From Betaproteobacteria bacterium (GTDB taxonomy: Bacteria; Pseudomonadota; Gammaproteobacteria; Burkholderiales; Casimicrobiaceae), in the NCBI GenBank assembly GCA_029884335.1, contig JAOUIA010000033.1, positions 1 through 41,182 on the forward strand: DNA of 41,182 bases, written 5' to 3'. This document shows positions 8,646 to 15,982 of this stretch, in pieces. The position numbers and the translations under genes are program-made. The first letter of the stretch is position 1. Every line of letters begins with the position of its first letter. The notes under the pieces were generated by a model. That model ran no database searches. It saw nothing but the letters and a program-made list of their open reading frames with translations, and had not been told where the DNA came from.

Positions 8646-10022
8646 ATGGCTAGCGTGCTGCCCTTGCAGGTCCCGGCGCAGGAGCTGGACGACGACGCGT
8701 GGGACGACCTGCTCTCGTTCATCGAGGAGAGGCGCGTCATCCCGATCATCGGGCCGGAGCTTCTCGAGGTCGAGACTCCCGCCGGCCCTCGCCTGCTCTA
8801 CGAGTGGGTCGCCGAGCGGCTGGCCGAGAAGCTCGGCGTGGACGCCTCGCAGCTGCGCCAGCCGCTCACGCTGAACGACGTCATCTGCCTGTACCTCGCC
8901 GCGCGTGGCCGCCGCGAGGAGGCGTACGCGCGCATCCGCGCCATCCTGCGCGACGCCGACTTCGCGCCGCCCACGGCGCTGCGCCAGCTCGCCGCGATCA
9001 CCGACTTCGACCTCTACGTCACCACGACGTTCGACCCGCTGCTCGAGCGCGCGCTCAACGACGTGCGCTTCGCCGGCGCGCAGTCGACCGAGGTCGTCGC
9101 GTACTCGCCGAATCGCGTCGCCGACATTCCCTCCGAGCGCGAGCGCCTGCAGCGTCCTGTCGTCTACCACCTGCTCGGGCGCCTGTCCGCCTCGCCGACC
9201 TACGTCGTCTCCGACGAGGACACGCTGGAGTTCATCTGCGCGCTGCAGAGCGAGCACCTGACGCCCGAGAAGCTGTTCCACGAGCTCGAGCACAACCACC
9301 TGCTGTTCATCGGCAGCAGCTTCACGAACTGGCTCGCGCGGCTGTTCCTGCGCATGGCCAAGCGCCGCCGGCTCTCGGACCCCCGCGACGTCGGCGAGGT
9401 GCTGGCCGACAGCCACAGCGGGGCCGATACGCGCCTCATGGGCTTCCTGCAGCAGGTCAGCGTGCGCACGCGCGTCTACAGCGGCGCGCAGAAGTTCGTC
9501 GACGAGCTGCACCGGCGCTGGACGACGCGCCGCGGCCCCGGCGAGGTGATCGCGCTCGGCGCCGCGCCGCGCCGGTTCCTGCCGCCCGAGCGCGAGATGC
9601 CCGACAACGCCGTGTTCGTGAGCTACGCGCGCGACGACCTGCCGGCGGTGCAGCGCCTCAAGGCCGGCCTCGACGCCGCCGGCATCACCGCGTGGTTCGA
9701 CATGGAGCGCCTCGAGGGCGGCGACGACTACGACCGCAAGATCCAGCGCAACATCGCGCGCTGCTCGTACTTCGTGCCCGTGGTCTCGGCGACCACGCAG
9801 CGCCGCCTCGAAGGCTACTTCCGCCGCGAGTGGAGCTACGCGGTCGACCGCACGCGCAACATGGCCGACGAGGCCGTGTTCATCCTGCCGGTGTGCATCG
9901 ACGACACCGACGCCTCGACGGCGAGCGTGCCGGACAAGTTCAAGTCGGTGCACTTCACGCGCCTTCCCGGCGGCGAAGTCACGCCGGAGTTCGCGAAGCG
10001 GCTGGCGGACCTGCGCAAGTGA
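8646..10022 (+). CDS. SIR2-like/TIR domain fusion protein
   Basis: A 458-residue cytoplasmic protein without membrane segments. Residues about 18-300 match the SIR2-like fold of bacterial defence proteins: VIPIIGPELL takes the place of the GAG loop, TTTFDPLLE (T126-D130) that of TTNYD, YHLLG carries His175, and LLFIGSSFTNWLARLF ends the domain. The usual catalytic Asn is Thr128 and the GAG loop reads GPE, so this half may not cleave NAD. The C-terminal TIR domain (from about residue 320) has FVSYARDD, WFDMERLEGGDDY and FRREW, with Glu395 a good catalytic candidate. The start is uncertain: ATG 8646 puts 18 residues before the conserved WDDLL, and GTG 8565 is the alternative. It overlaps the STAND gene by GTGA. 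No close family is recognised for the whole protein; it is probably a nucleotide-sensing or NAD-cleaving effector (inference). Confidence 0.85.
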   Translation: MASVLPLQVPAQELDDDAWDDLLSFIEERRVIPIIGPELLEVETPAGPRLLYEWVAERLAEKLGVDASQLRQPLTLNDVICLYLAARGRREEAYARIRAILRDADFAPPTALRQLAAITDFDLYVTTTFDPLLERALNDVRFAGAQSTEVVAYSPNRVADIPSERERLQRPVVYHLLGRLSASPTYVVSDEDTLEFICALQSEHLTPEKLFHELEHNHLLFIGSSFTNWLARLFLRMAKRRRLSDPRDVGEVLADSHSGADTRLMGFLQQVSVRTRVYSGAQKFVDELHRRWTTRRGPGEVIALGAAPRRFLPPEREMPDNAVFVSYARDDLPAVQRLKAGLDAAGITAWFDMERLEGGDDYDRKIQRNIARCSYFVPVVSATTQRRLEGYFRREWSYAVDRTRNMADEAVFILPVCIDDTDASTASVPDKFKSVHFTRLPGGEVTPEFAKRLADLRK

Positions 10023-13000
10023 ACGAAGTCCGCGAAGCGGCCGCCGCCGCGACGGCGGACGCCGCCACCGTCGACCGCCAGCACCCCTGGCTCGGGCTCG
10101 CCTCGTTCACCGAGGAGACGCGCTCGTACTTCCACGGCCGCGAGGAGGAGGTGGGCGAGCTCGCGCGGCGCGTGCAGCGCAAGCTGCTCACGATCCTCTT
10201 CGGCCAGTCGGGGCTGGGCAAGACCTCGATCCTGCGCGCGGGGCTGGTGCCGAAGCTGCGGCCGGAGGGCTACTGCCCGGTCTACGTGCGCATCGACTAC
10301 TCGCCCGAGTCGCCGCCGCCCTCCGAGCAGATCAAGCAGGCGATCTTCCGCGAGACGAAGTCGTCGGGCACGTGGACGCAGACCGGCGTGGCGGTCGAGG
10401 GCGAGTCGCTGTGGGAGTTCCTGCACCACCGCGACGACGTGCTGAAGGACGCCGACGGCCGCACGCTCGTGCCGCTGGTCATCTTCGACCAGTTCGAGGA
10501 GGTGTTCACGATCGCGCAGGGCGACGCTTTCGGCCGCGACCGCGCCCACCAATTCCTCGCCGACCTCGCCGACCTGGTCGAGAACCGCCCGCCGAAGGCG
10601 CTGGAGGCGAAGCTCGACGAGGACGACACCGCGGTCGAGCGTTTCGACTTCGCCCGCGCCGACTACCGCATCCTGATCGCGCTGCGCGAGGACTACCTCG
10701 CGCACCTCGAGGGCCTCAAGGGCATGATGCCCTCGATCACCCAGAACCGCATGCGGCTCGCGCGCATGACCGGGACGCAGGCGCTGGCCGCCGTGACGCG
10801 GCCGGGCGGCAGGCTCGTGACCGAGGAGGTCGCCGAGGCGATCGTGCGCTTCGTCGCCGGCGGCGCCGAGCTGCGCAACGCCGAGGTCGAGCCGGCGCTG
10901 CTCTCGCTCGTCTGCCGCGAGCTCAACAACGCGCGCATCGCGCAGGGCAGCGCGGAGATTTCGGCGGACGTGCTCGCCGGCTCGCGCGACACGATCCTCG
11001 GCGAGTTCTACGAGCGCGCGCTGGCCGACCAGCCCGAGCGCGTGCGGCAGGTGATCGAGGACCACCTGCTCACCGACTCGGGCTACCGCGAGAGCCTCGC
11101 CGAGGAGCGGCTGCAGAAGCTGCTGAACGAGGCGGGGGCCGCGCCCGGCACGATGGGCAAGCTCGTCGACCGCCGCCTGCTGCGCGTCGAGGAGCGCCTC
11201 GACGTGCGCCGCGTCGAGCTGACCCACGACGTGCTGACCGGCGTGGTCAAGGCGAGCCGCGACCTGCGCCTCGAGCGCGAGGCGCGCGAGGAGGCGGAGG
11301 CGAAGCTCGCGGCGCAGCGCGAACGCGAGCAGGCCACGCGCCGCGCGCTGGTGCGCGCGCGCCAGATCGCCGCTGGCTGTGCGGTGCTGGCCGTGGTGGC
11401 GATCGGCAGCGCCGTGTACGGCTACTTCGCGACCGAGCGCGCGAAGGCCGCCGAGGCGAAGTCGGAGGAGACTCGCCTCATGGCCGAGCAGGCGCGCGGC
11501 GAGGCGGAGAAGCTCGTCGTCTACCTGCTCGACGACTTCCAGCTCGAGCTCGCGCCCGTCGGGCGGCTCGACATCGTCGCGGAGCTGGCCAAGCGCGCGA
11601 TCGACTACTACAACGGGCTGCCGGCGCCGCTGCGCACACCGCAGTCGGAGCGAAACCGCGCGCTCGCGCTGGTGCGCTACGGCAGCGTTCTGCGCACCCA
11701 GGCGCGCATGGACGAGGGCAGCAAGGCGGTCGACGAGGCGGTGAAGATCCTCTCCGACCTGCGCGAGCAGGGCGACCGCTCCGAGCCGACGACGATCGGC
11801 CTGGCGATGGGGCTTGCCGCGCAGGCGCGGCTGGTGCAGGGCGGGGGCGGGGGCAACGACAAGGCGGCGCTCGCGCTCGCCGAGCGCGCAGCCGAGGTAA
11901 TCCGGTCGGCGGCCGGCGCGCCGAACTCTTCGGTCGCGCTGCGCCGCACGCTGGGCGAGGTGCTGACCGGGCAGGGGTTCATTCTCGACCGCCTGCGCGA
12001 TCCGCGCACATTCACGGTCCTCGACGAGGCGCGCGAGGCGTTCCGCTCGATCGACGGCCTTGCGATGACGGACCTGCCTTCCGCAGCCGGCTACGCGGAG
12101 TCGACCGTGTGGAAGGTCCAGGCGCTGATGAACGCCGGCCGCGCCGACGAGGCCGCCGAGCTGGGCAAGGAGAGCCTGGCAGTGTCGCGGCGGATCATCG
12201 AGAAGCGCCCCGGCCACATGCAGGCGCTGCGCGCGCAGGCGGTCAGCACGTCCACGCTCGCCCGCGCCCACCTCGACCGGCTGCAGCCGTCCGAGGCGCT
12301 GAAAATGTCCGATGCGACCGTCGCGGCGTGGGAGGAATTCCTGCGGCTCGATGCGAGCAACATCATCTCGTTGTCCAACCTCGGCGTGGCGCGGTTCGGT
12401 CGCTCGAACGCATTGCTGGAACTGGGCCGGGTGGGGGAAGCCGCGGCGACGCTGCGCGAAATGACGAGGCGCTACGAGAGCGCGACGCCGAGCCTCTTCC
12501 TCAACGACCAGATTTCGTTCGCCAACACCCGCCTGGCCAATGTCGAGGCGTCGCGCGGCAATGCGCGCGCGGCGGAGGAGGCAATGCGCCGAGGCGACGC
12601 GGCTCGCGACTGGCAGGTGAAGAACTCGCCGGCCGGGAGCTGGCGGGCGCAGTCGCGGCCCCTGTACAACCCGTTCACGCAGGCGCTGGTCGCGGGCCAG
12701 CTGGGCGACGATCGTCGGGTACTCGAGCTTGGCCGCGACCTCGCGCCGAAGCTGGCGGCGCTGACCGCCACGGACCAGGGCAGCACGCTCGAGAAGGCGA
12801 ACACCCGCCGCTCGCTGAGCGTATTGATGGCGCTGGCGGCGTACCGGCTGGGCGACTACGCGGCCGCCGAGAGGGCCACGGCGGTTGCGCTCGAGCAGTG
12901 GAGCGTTCTGCGGCCCGACGAGCAGGGCGAGCGGCGCGACGAGGCAAGTGACCGCGCGTTGCGCGCGCTGGTGCTCGTGCGGCTCGGGCGGCAGGACGAA

Positions 13001-13249
13001 GCGCGCGCGCTGGCCGGCCCCGTGCTGGCGCTGCAACGCGGCCTCGCGTCGAAGAACCAGGGCAGTGCGGGGCAGCGTTTCGAACTCGCTCAGGCGCTCA
13101 TCGCCGCAGCCGCGTCGGGCATCGGCGACGCGCGCGCGCAGCGTGCCGAGGCCGCGCGCCTCATCGACGGCCTGCCCGAGGAGTTCCGCGACACCAGCGA
13201 CGTGAAGTTCTGGCGCGCGCGCCTCGCGGAGGTGGCGGCGCGGCCGTGA
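10019..13249 (+). CDS. Membrane-anchored STAND NTPase (nSTAND1-like) with C-terminal helical repeats
   Basis: A 1076-residue protein starting at GTG 10019, which overlaps the TIR gene stop. The N-terminus has the nSTAND1 opening WLGLASFTEETRSYFHGREE, a Walker A GQSGLGKT (residues 62-69, Lys68) and a Walker B LVIFDQFEEVF with Asp157. A winged-helix-like region reaches about residue 440 (LVDRRLLRVEERLDVRRVEL), then a charged coiled-coil stretch (EREAREEAEAKLAAQREREQ). One transmembrane helix lies at about residues 450-471. The rest, to 1076, is alpha-helical and TPR-like with diverged repeats, the usual place for a ligand-sensing superstructure in STAND proteins. STAND proteins are ATP-driven switches that oligomerise when the sensor meets a trigger. 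It probably controls the SIR2-TIR protein and/or the cyclase encoded beside it (inference from the operon). Confidence 0.88.
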   Translation: MNEVREAAAAATADAATVDRQHPWLGLASFTEETRSYFHGREEEVGELARRVQRKLLTILFGQSGLGKTSILRAGLVPKLRPEGYCPVYVRIDYSPESPPPSEQIKQAIFRETKSSGTWTQTGVAVEGESLWEFLHHRDDVLKDADGRTLVPLVIFDQFEEVFTIAQGDAFGRDRAHQFLADLADLVENRPPKALEAKLDEDDTAVERFDFARADYRILIALREDYLAHLEGLKGMMPSITQNRMRLARMTGTQALAAVTRPGGRLVTEEVAEAIVRFVAGGAELRNAEVEPALLSLVCRELNNARIAQGSAEISADVLAGSRDTILGEFYERALADQPERVRQVIEDHLLTDSGYRESLAEERLQKLLNEAGAAPGTMGKLVDRRLLRVEERLDVRRVELTHDVLTGVVKASRDLRLEREAREEAEAKLAAQREREQATRRALVRARQIAAGCAVLAVVAIGSAVYGYFATERAKAAEAKSEETRLMAEQARGEAEKLVVYLLDDFQLELAPVGRLDIVAELAKRAIDYYNGLPAPLRTPQSERNRALALVRYGSVLRTQARMDEGSKAVDEAVKILSDLREQGDRSEPTTIGLAMGLAAQARLVQGGGGGNDKAALALAERAAEVIRSAAGAPNSSVALRRTLGEVLTGQGFILDRLRDPRTFTVLDEAREAFRSIDGLAMTDLPSAAGYAESTVWKVQALMNAGRADEAAELGKESLAVSRRIIEKRPGHMQALRAQAVSTSTLARAHLDRLQPSEALKMSDATVAAWEEFLRLDASNIISLSNLGVARFGRSNALLELGRVGEAAATLREMTRRYESATPSLFLNDQISFANTRLANVEASRGNARAAEEAMRRGDAARDWQVKNSPAGSWRAQSRPLYNPFTQALVAGQLGDDRRVLELGRDLAPKLAALTATDQGSTLEKANTRRSLSVLMALAAYRLGDYAAAERATAVALEQWSVLRPDEQGERRDEASDRALRALVLVRLGRQDEARALAGPVLALQRGLASKNQGSAGQRFELAQALIAAAASGIGDARAQRAEAARLIDGLPEEFRDTSDVKFWRARLAEVAARP

Positions 13250-15054
13250 GCGACGCTGAAGCGGGGTTGCGCGAACGCGTCCGCGCGCACCTCGACCGCG
13301 GCGCGCCGTGGGACGCGTGCGACGCGTTCCGCGAAGCCGAGCCGTGCGACGACCCGGAGTGGCTGTTCCTCGGCGCGCTGGCGCACGCGCGCGCCGGTGC
13401 TGTAAGCGAAGCGCACGCGCTGCTCGATCGCGCGGCAGGCGCATCCGGGGCGGAGTGCGCGGCGCTGCACGGCGAGATCCTCGCGCTGCGCGGCCGGCTG
13501 TGGAAGGACGCGCTGCACCGCTCCGCATCAGGGCCGTCGGCACTCGCGGCCGCCGCGCGCGCGCGCGACGAGTACCGTGCGGCCTACGCGCTTGCCCGCG
13601 AGCCCTTCCCCGGCATCAACGCCGCGACGCTGTCGATGCTGCTCGGCGAGCAGGAAGCCGCACGCGCCCTTGCGGGGGAGGTCGAGGCGACGCTCGCCGC
13701 GCGCGGCGTCCCGCTCGCCGGTTGGGACCTGTTGACCGCAGCGGAGGCTGCGCTGTTGCGCGGCGACGTGGCCGCTGCGCGCGACCGGTACGCTCAGGCG
13801 TGGGCGGAGGCGAAGCACGACACCGGCCGCATCGCCAGCGCGCGCCGCCAGCTGCGGCTGCTCGCGCGTGCGCTGCCCGCCGCTGCGGACATGCTGCCCG
13901 TGCTGCGCGCGAGCGATGTCGTCGCTTTCACCGGCCACATGATCGACGCGCACGACCGCCCCGACCCGCGCTTTCCCGCTGCGCTGGAGCCTGCCGTCGC
14001 CGCGGCGCTGCGCGAGCGCGTCGCGCACTGGCACGCGCCGGCGGTGTTCGCCTCGGCGGCGTGCGGGGCCGACATCCTCATGCTGGAGGCGGCGCTCGAT
14101 GCCGGCGCCGAGGTCAACGTCGTGCTGCCGTTCCCGCGCGACGAGTTCGTGCGCACCAGCGTCGCGCCCGGCGGCGAAGGCTGGGGGAAGCGTTTCGACA
14201 CGGTGCTCTCCCGCGCATCGCGCGTGATCCTCGCTACCACCGAGGGCTACCTCGGCGACGACGTGCTCTACGAGTACGCTGCGCTGCTGGTGGAGGGGTT
14301 GGCCACGTTGCGCGCCACGCAGCTCGAGACGGCGCCGCTGCTCGTCGCCGTGCTCGAGCCGGGCTCCCCCGCGCATACAGGCGGCACGCGACATGCCGTG
14401 GAGCGCTGGCGGCAGGCGGGCGGCACGGCGGACGTGATCGACCTCTCGGCGCTGCGTGCGGGCAGGGGCGCAGCCGGAGCTGCGCGCGCGGCGGCGGACG
14501 CTGCGAAGGAGCGGGCGTCGCACTCGCGCCGGACGCTCAAGTCGATGCTGTTCGCCGACATCGCCGGCTACAGCCGCCTGCGCGACGAGGAGGTGCCGCG
14601 CTTCCAGCGCATCTTCTGGGACCTGGCCGCACGCGAGCTGGCGGGCGCGGACGAGCCAAGGCTCGCGAACACCTGGGGCGATGCGGTGTTCGCGGTGTTC
14701 GACACGCCACGGCAGGCCGCGGCGTGCGCGCTGCGCCTGCGCGACGCGATGCGCACGACCGACTGGCGCGCGGCCGGCCTGCCGGAGACGACCGCGATCC
14801 GCATTGCGCTGCACGCCGCTCCCGTGTTCAGCGGCCACGATCCGGTCATCGGCCGCGAGAACTACTTCGGCGCCGGCGTCACGCGCGCCGCGCGCATCGA
14901 GCCCGTCACGCCGCCGGGGCTCGTCTACGCCAGCGAGGCGTTCGCGGCCACACTCGCCGCGCAGGACGCAAGCTGGTCGCTGGAGTACGTCGGGACGCTC
15001 AAGCTCGCCAAGCAGTACGGCGAATCAAGGCTTTACCGCGTCGAGGGACGGTAG
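13246..15054 (+). CDS. TPR-like/SLOG-like/class III nucleotidyl cyclase fusion
   Basis: A 602-residue protein starting at GTG 13246 that overlaps the STAND stop by GTGA. Residues 1 to about 215 resemble the TPR-S (TRAFs-binding-type) repeat domain, with PFPGINAATLSMLLGEQEAA as the key stretch. Residues about 222-405 look like a Rossmann-type SLOG (LOG/DprA-like) ligand-binding domain (VVAFTGHMID, SAACGADILMLEAALDAGAE, VNVVLPFPRDEF). Residues about 432-600 are a class III cyclase domain with metal aspartates Asp438 (FADIAGYS) and Asp479 (NTWGDAVFAVF). The residues that normally select ATP are changed: Asn475 sits where Lys is expected and Asn539 where Asp is. The transition-state Asn is Thr546, while Arg550 is kept. 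It could make an unusual cyclic nucleotide or be a pseudo-enzyme that senses nucleotides. SLOG domains are predicted nucleotide-ligand sensors, which fits an immune signalling role (inference). Confidence 0.85.
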   Translation: MSDAEAGLRERVRAHLDRGAPWDACDAFREAEPCDDPEWLFLGALAHARAGAVSEAHALLDRAAGASGAECAALHGEILALRGRLWKDALHRSASGPSALAAAARARDEYRAAYALAREPFPGINAATLSMLLGEQEAARALAGEVEATLAARGVPLAGWDLLTAAEAALLRGDVAAARDRYAQAWAEAKHDTGRIASARRQLRLLARALPAAADMLPVLRASDVVAFTGHMIDAHDRPDPRFPAALEPAVAAALRERVAHWHAPAVFASAACGADILMLEAALDAGAEVNVVLPFPRDEFVRTSVAPGGEGWGKRFDTVLSRASRVILATTEGYLGDDVLYEYAALLVEGLATLRATQLETAPLLVAVLEPGSPAHTGGTRHAVERWRQAGGTADVIDLSALRAGRGAAGAARAAADAAKERASHSRRTLKSMLFADIAGYSRLRDEEVPRFQRIFWDLAARELAGADEPRLANTWGDAVFAVFDTPRQAAACALRLRDAMRTTDWRAAGLPETTAIRIALHAAPVFSGHDPVIGRENYFGAGVTRAARIEPVTPPGLVYASEAFAATLAAQDASWSLEYVGTLKLAKQYGESRLYRVEGR

Positions 15055-15094
15055 GCGCCGGTGCGGGCGGCTTCGCCTGACCCCTCGCCTGTGG

Positions 15095-15100
15095 TAGAGT
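15095..15100 (+). promoter_or_regulatory. Possible -10 box for the tRNA-Arg/tRNA-His unit
   Basis: TAGAGT (4 of 6 matches) is preceded at 17 bp by a weak TTCGCC (15072-15077). It lies about 70 bp before tRNA-Arg, in the only gap between the cyclase gene and the tRNAs. Confidence 0.3.
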
Positions 15101-15171
15101 TTTGCCTCTTCCCGGGCCGCGCGATGCCGTGCGTTCCGGGGCCGCGTCCCGCGGGTTCGGCTTCGTTCGAG

Positions 15172-15248
15172 GCGCCCGTAGCTCATTCGGATAGAGCACC
15201 GGCCTTCTAAGCCGGCGGTAACAGGTTCGAATCCTGTCGGGCGCGCCA
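15172..15248 (+). tRNA. tRNA-Arg (anticodon TCT)
   Basis: A 77-nt cloverleaf with acceptor GCGCCCG/CGGGCGC, discriminator G and an encoded CCA. The anticodon stem CCGGC/GCCGG holds the loop CTTCTAA, anticodon TCT, which reads the rare AGA and AGG arginine codons in this GC-rich genome. Confidence 0.97.
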
Positions 15249-15259
15249 GTCTTTCCAGC

Positions 15260-15335
15260 GGTGGCTGTAGCTCAGCGGTAGAGTCCCGGATTGTGATTCC
15301 GGTTGTCGTGGGTTCGAATCCCATCAGCCACCCCA
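15260..15335 (+). tRNA. tRNA-His (anticodon GTG)
   Basis: A cloverleaf with acceptor GTGGCTG/CAGCCAC, the His-specific extra G at -1 (15260) facing C73, and an encoded CCA. The anticodon loop TTGTGAT gives GTG. It begins 12 bp after tRNA-Arg, so both are probably cut from one transcript. Confidence 0.97.
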
Positions 15336-15385
15336 GTGTTCCTGCAAGTCGCCGACTTGTCTGCACCCTGCGACGGTTCGTTCAC

Positions 15386-15982
15386 GTGACACCGCTGTTC
15401 GGGGACACGGCTCAGCGCGCACGACGACTTGCGCGCGGATCGCTCGCAGCCGTGTTCGCAGTTGTGCTTGCACTGCTGGGCGCCTGTTCTCCCGAGAAGC
15501 CATCGGCCGATGGAGTTCCTGCCGGGAGTGGCTGGAGCGAGTTCCAGGGGACCTGGACGGCCGCCGGCAGCCGCCATGTCATCCGACTCGGCAGCGATCG
15601 CCAGGCCTCCGTTTCGAATCTCAGCGGCTCCGTGATGCTCGCCGGCGCGTCGCGGCCGGGCGTGGGCTTTCGTGCCGAGGCGGTGGTCCTGAACGACAGC
15701 GCAACCGGCATGGTGGGCCGTTCCGTCTGGACGGATGAGCGCGGCGACCAGGTCTACAGCGAACTCAAGGGCGAAGGAACGGCAACGGGCAGTCGCATCG
15801 CCGGCACGTTCCTGGGTGGCACGGGGCGCTACGCGGGCGCGTCGGGCACCTTTGAGTTCTCCTGGCGATTCGTGCTCGAGTCCGAAGACGGCGTGGTGCA
15901 GGGACAGTCCGTCGGGCTCAAGGGCCGTGTGCGCATCGAGGCGCCGGCGAACAGGACCTCCGCCGAGCGATCGCGACCATGA
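15386..15982 (+). CDS. Lipoprotein of unknown function
   Basis: A 198-residue protein with an N-terminal positive patch (RARRLARG), a hydrophobic stretch and the lipobox LLGAC, so it should be lipid-anchored at the outer or inner membrane. The mature part is rich in Gly and beta-type sequence. Phrases such as GTFLGGTGRYAGASGTFEF recall small beta-barrel, allene-oxide-cyclase-like folds, but no family is claimed. GTG 15386 is chosen because it places the hydrophobic core and lipobox at a normal distance; the frame is open further upstream into tRNA-His. Its stop overlaps the start of the DASS transporter gene (ATGA), so the two are translationally coupled and may act together. Confidence 0.75.
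   Translation: MTPLFGDTAQRARRLARGSLAAVFAVVLALLGACSPEKPSADGVPAGSGWSEFQGTWTAAGSRHVIRLGSDRQASVSNLSGSVMLAGASRPGVGFRAEAVVLNDSATGMVGRSVWTDERGDQVYSELKGEGTATGSRIAGTFLGGTGRYAGASGTFEFSWRFVLESEDGVVQGQSVGLKGRVRIEAPANRTSAERSRP

Noticed and set aside
7125-15239. Shared CAGGTTCGAATCCTGTC in tRNA-Pro and tRNA-Arg as possible attachment sites
   Set aside because: This is the conserved T-arm present in both tRNAs; no tRNA fragment or integrase gene is found between them.
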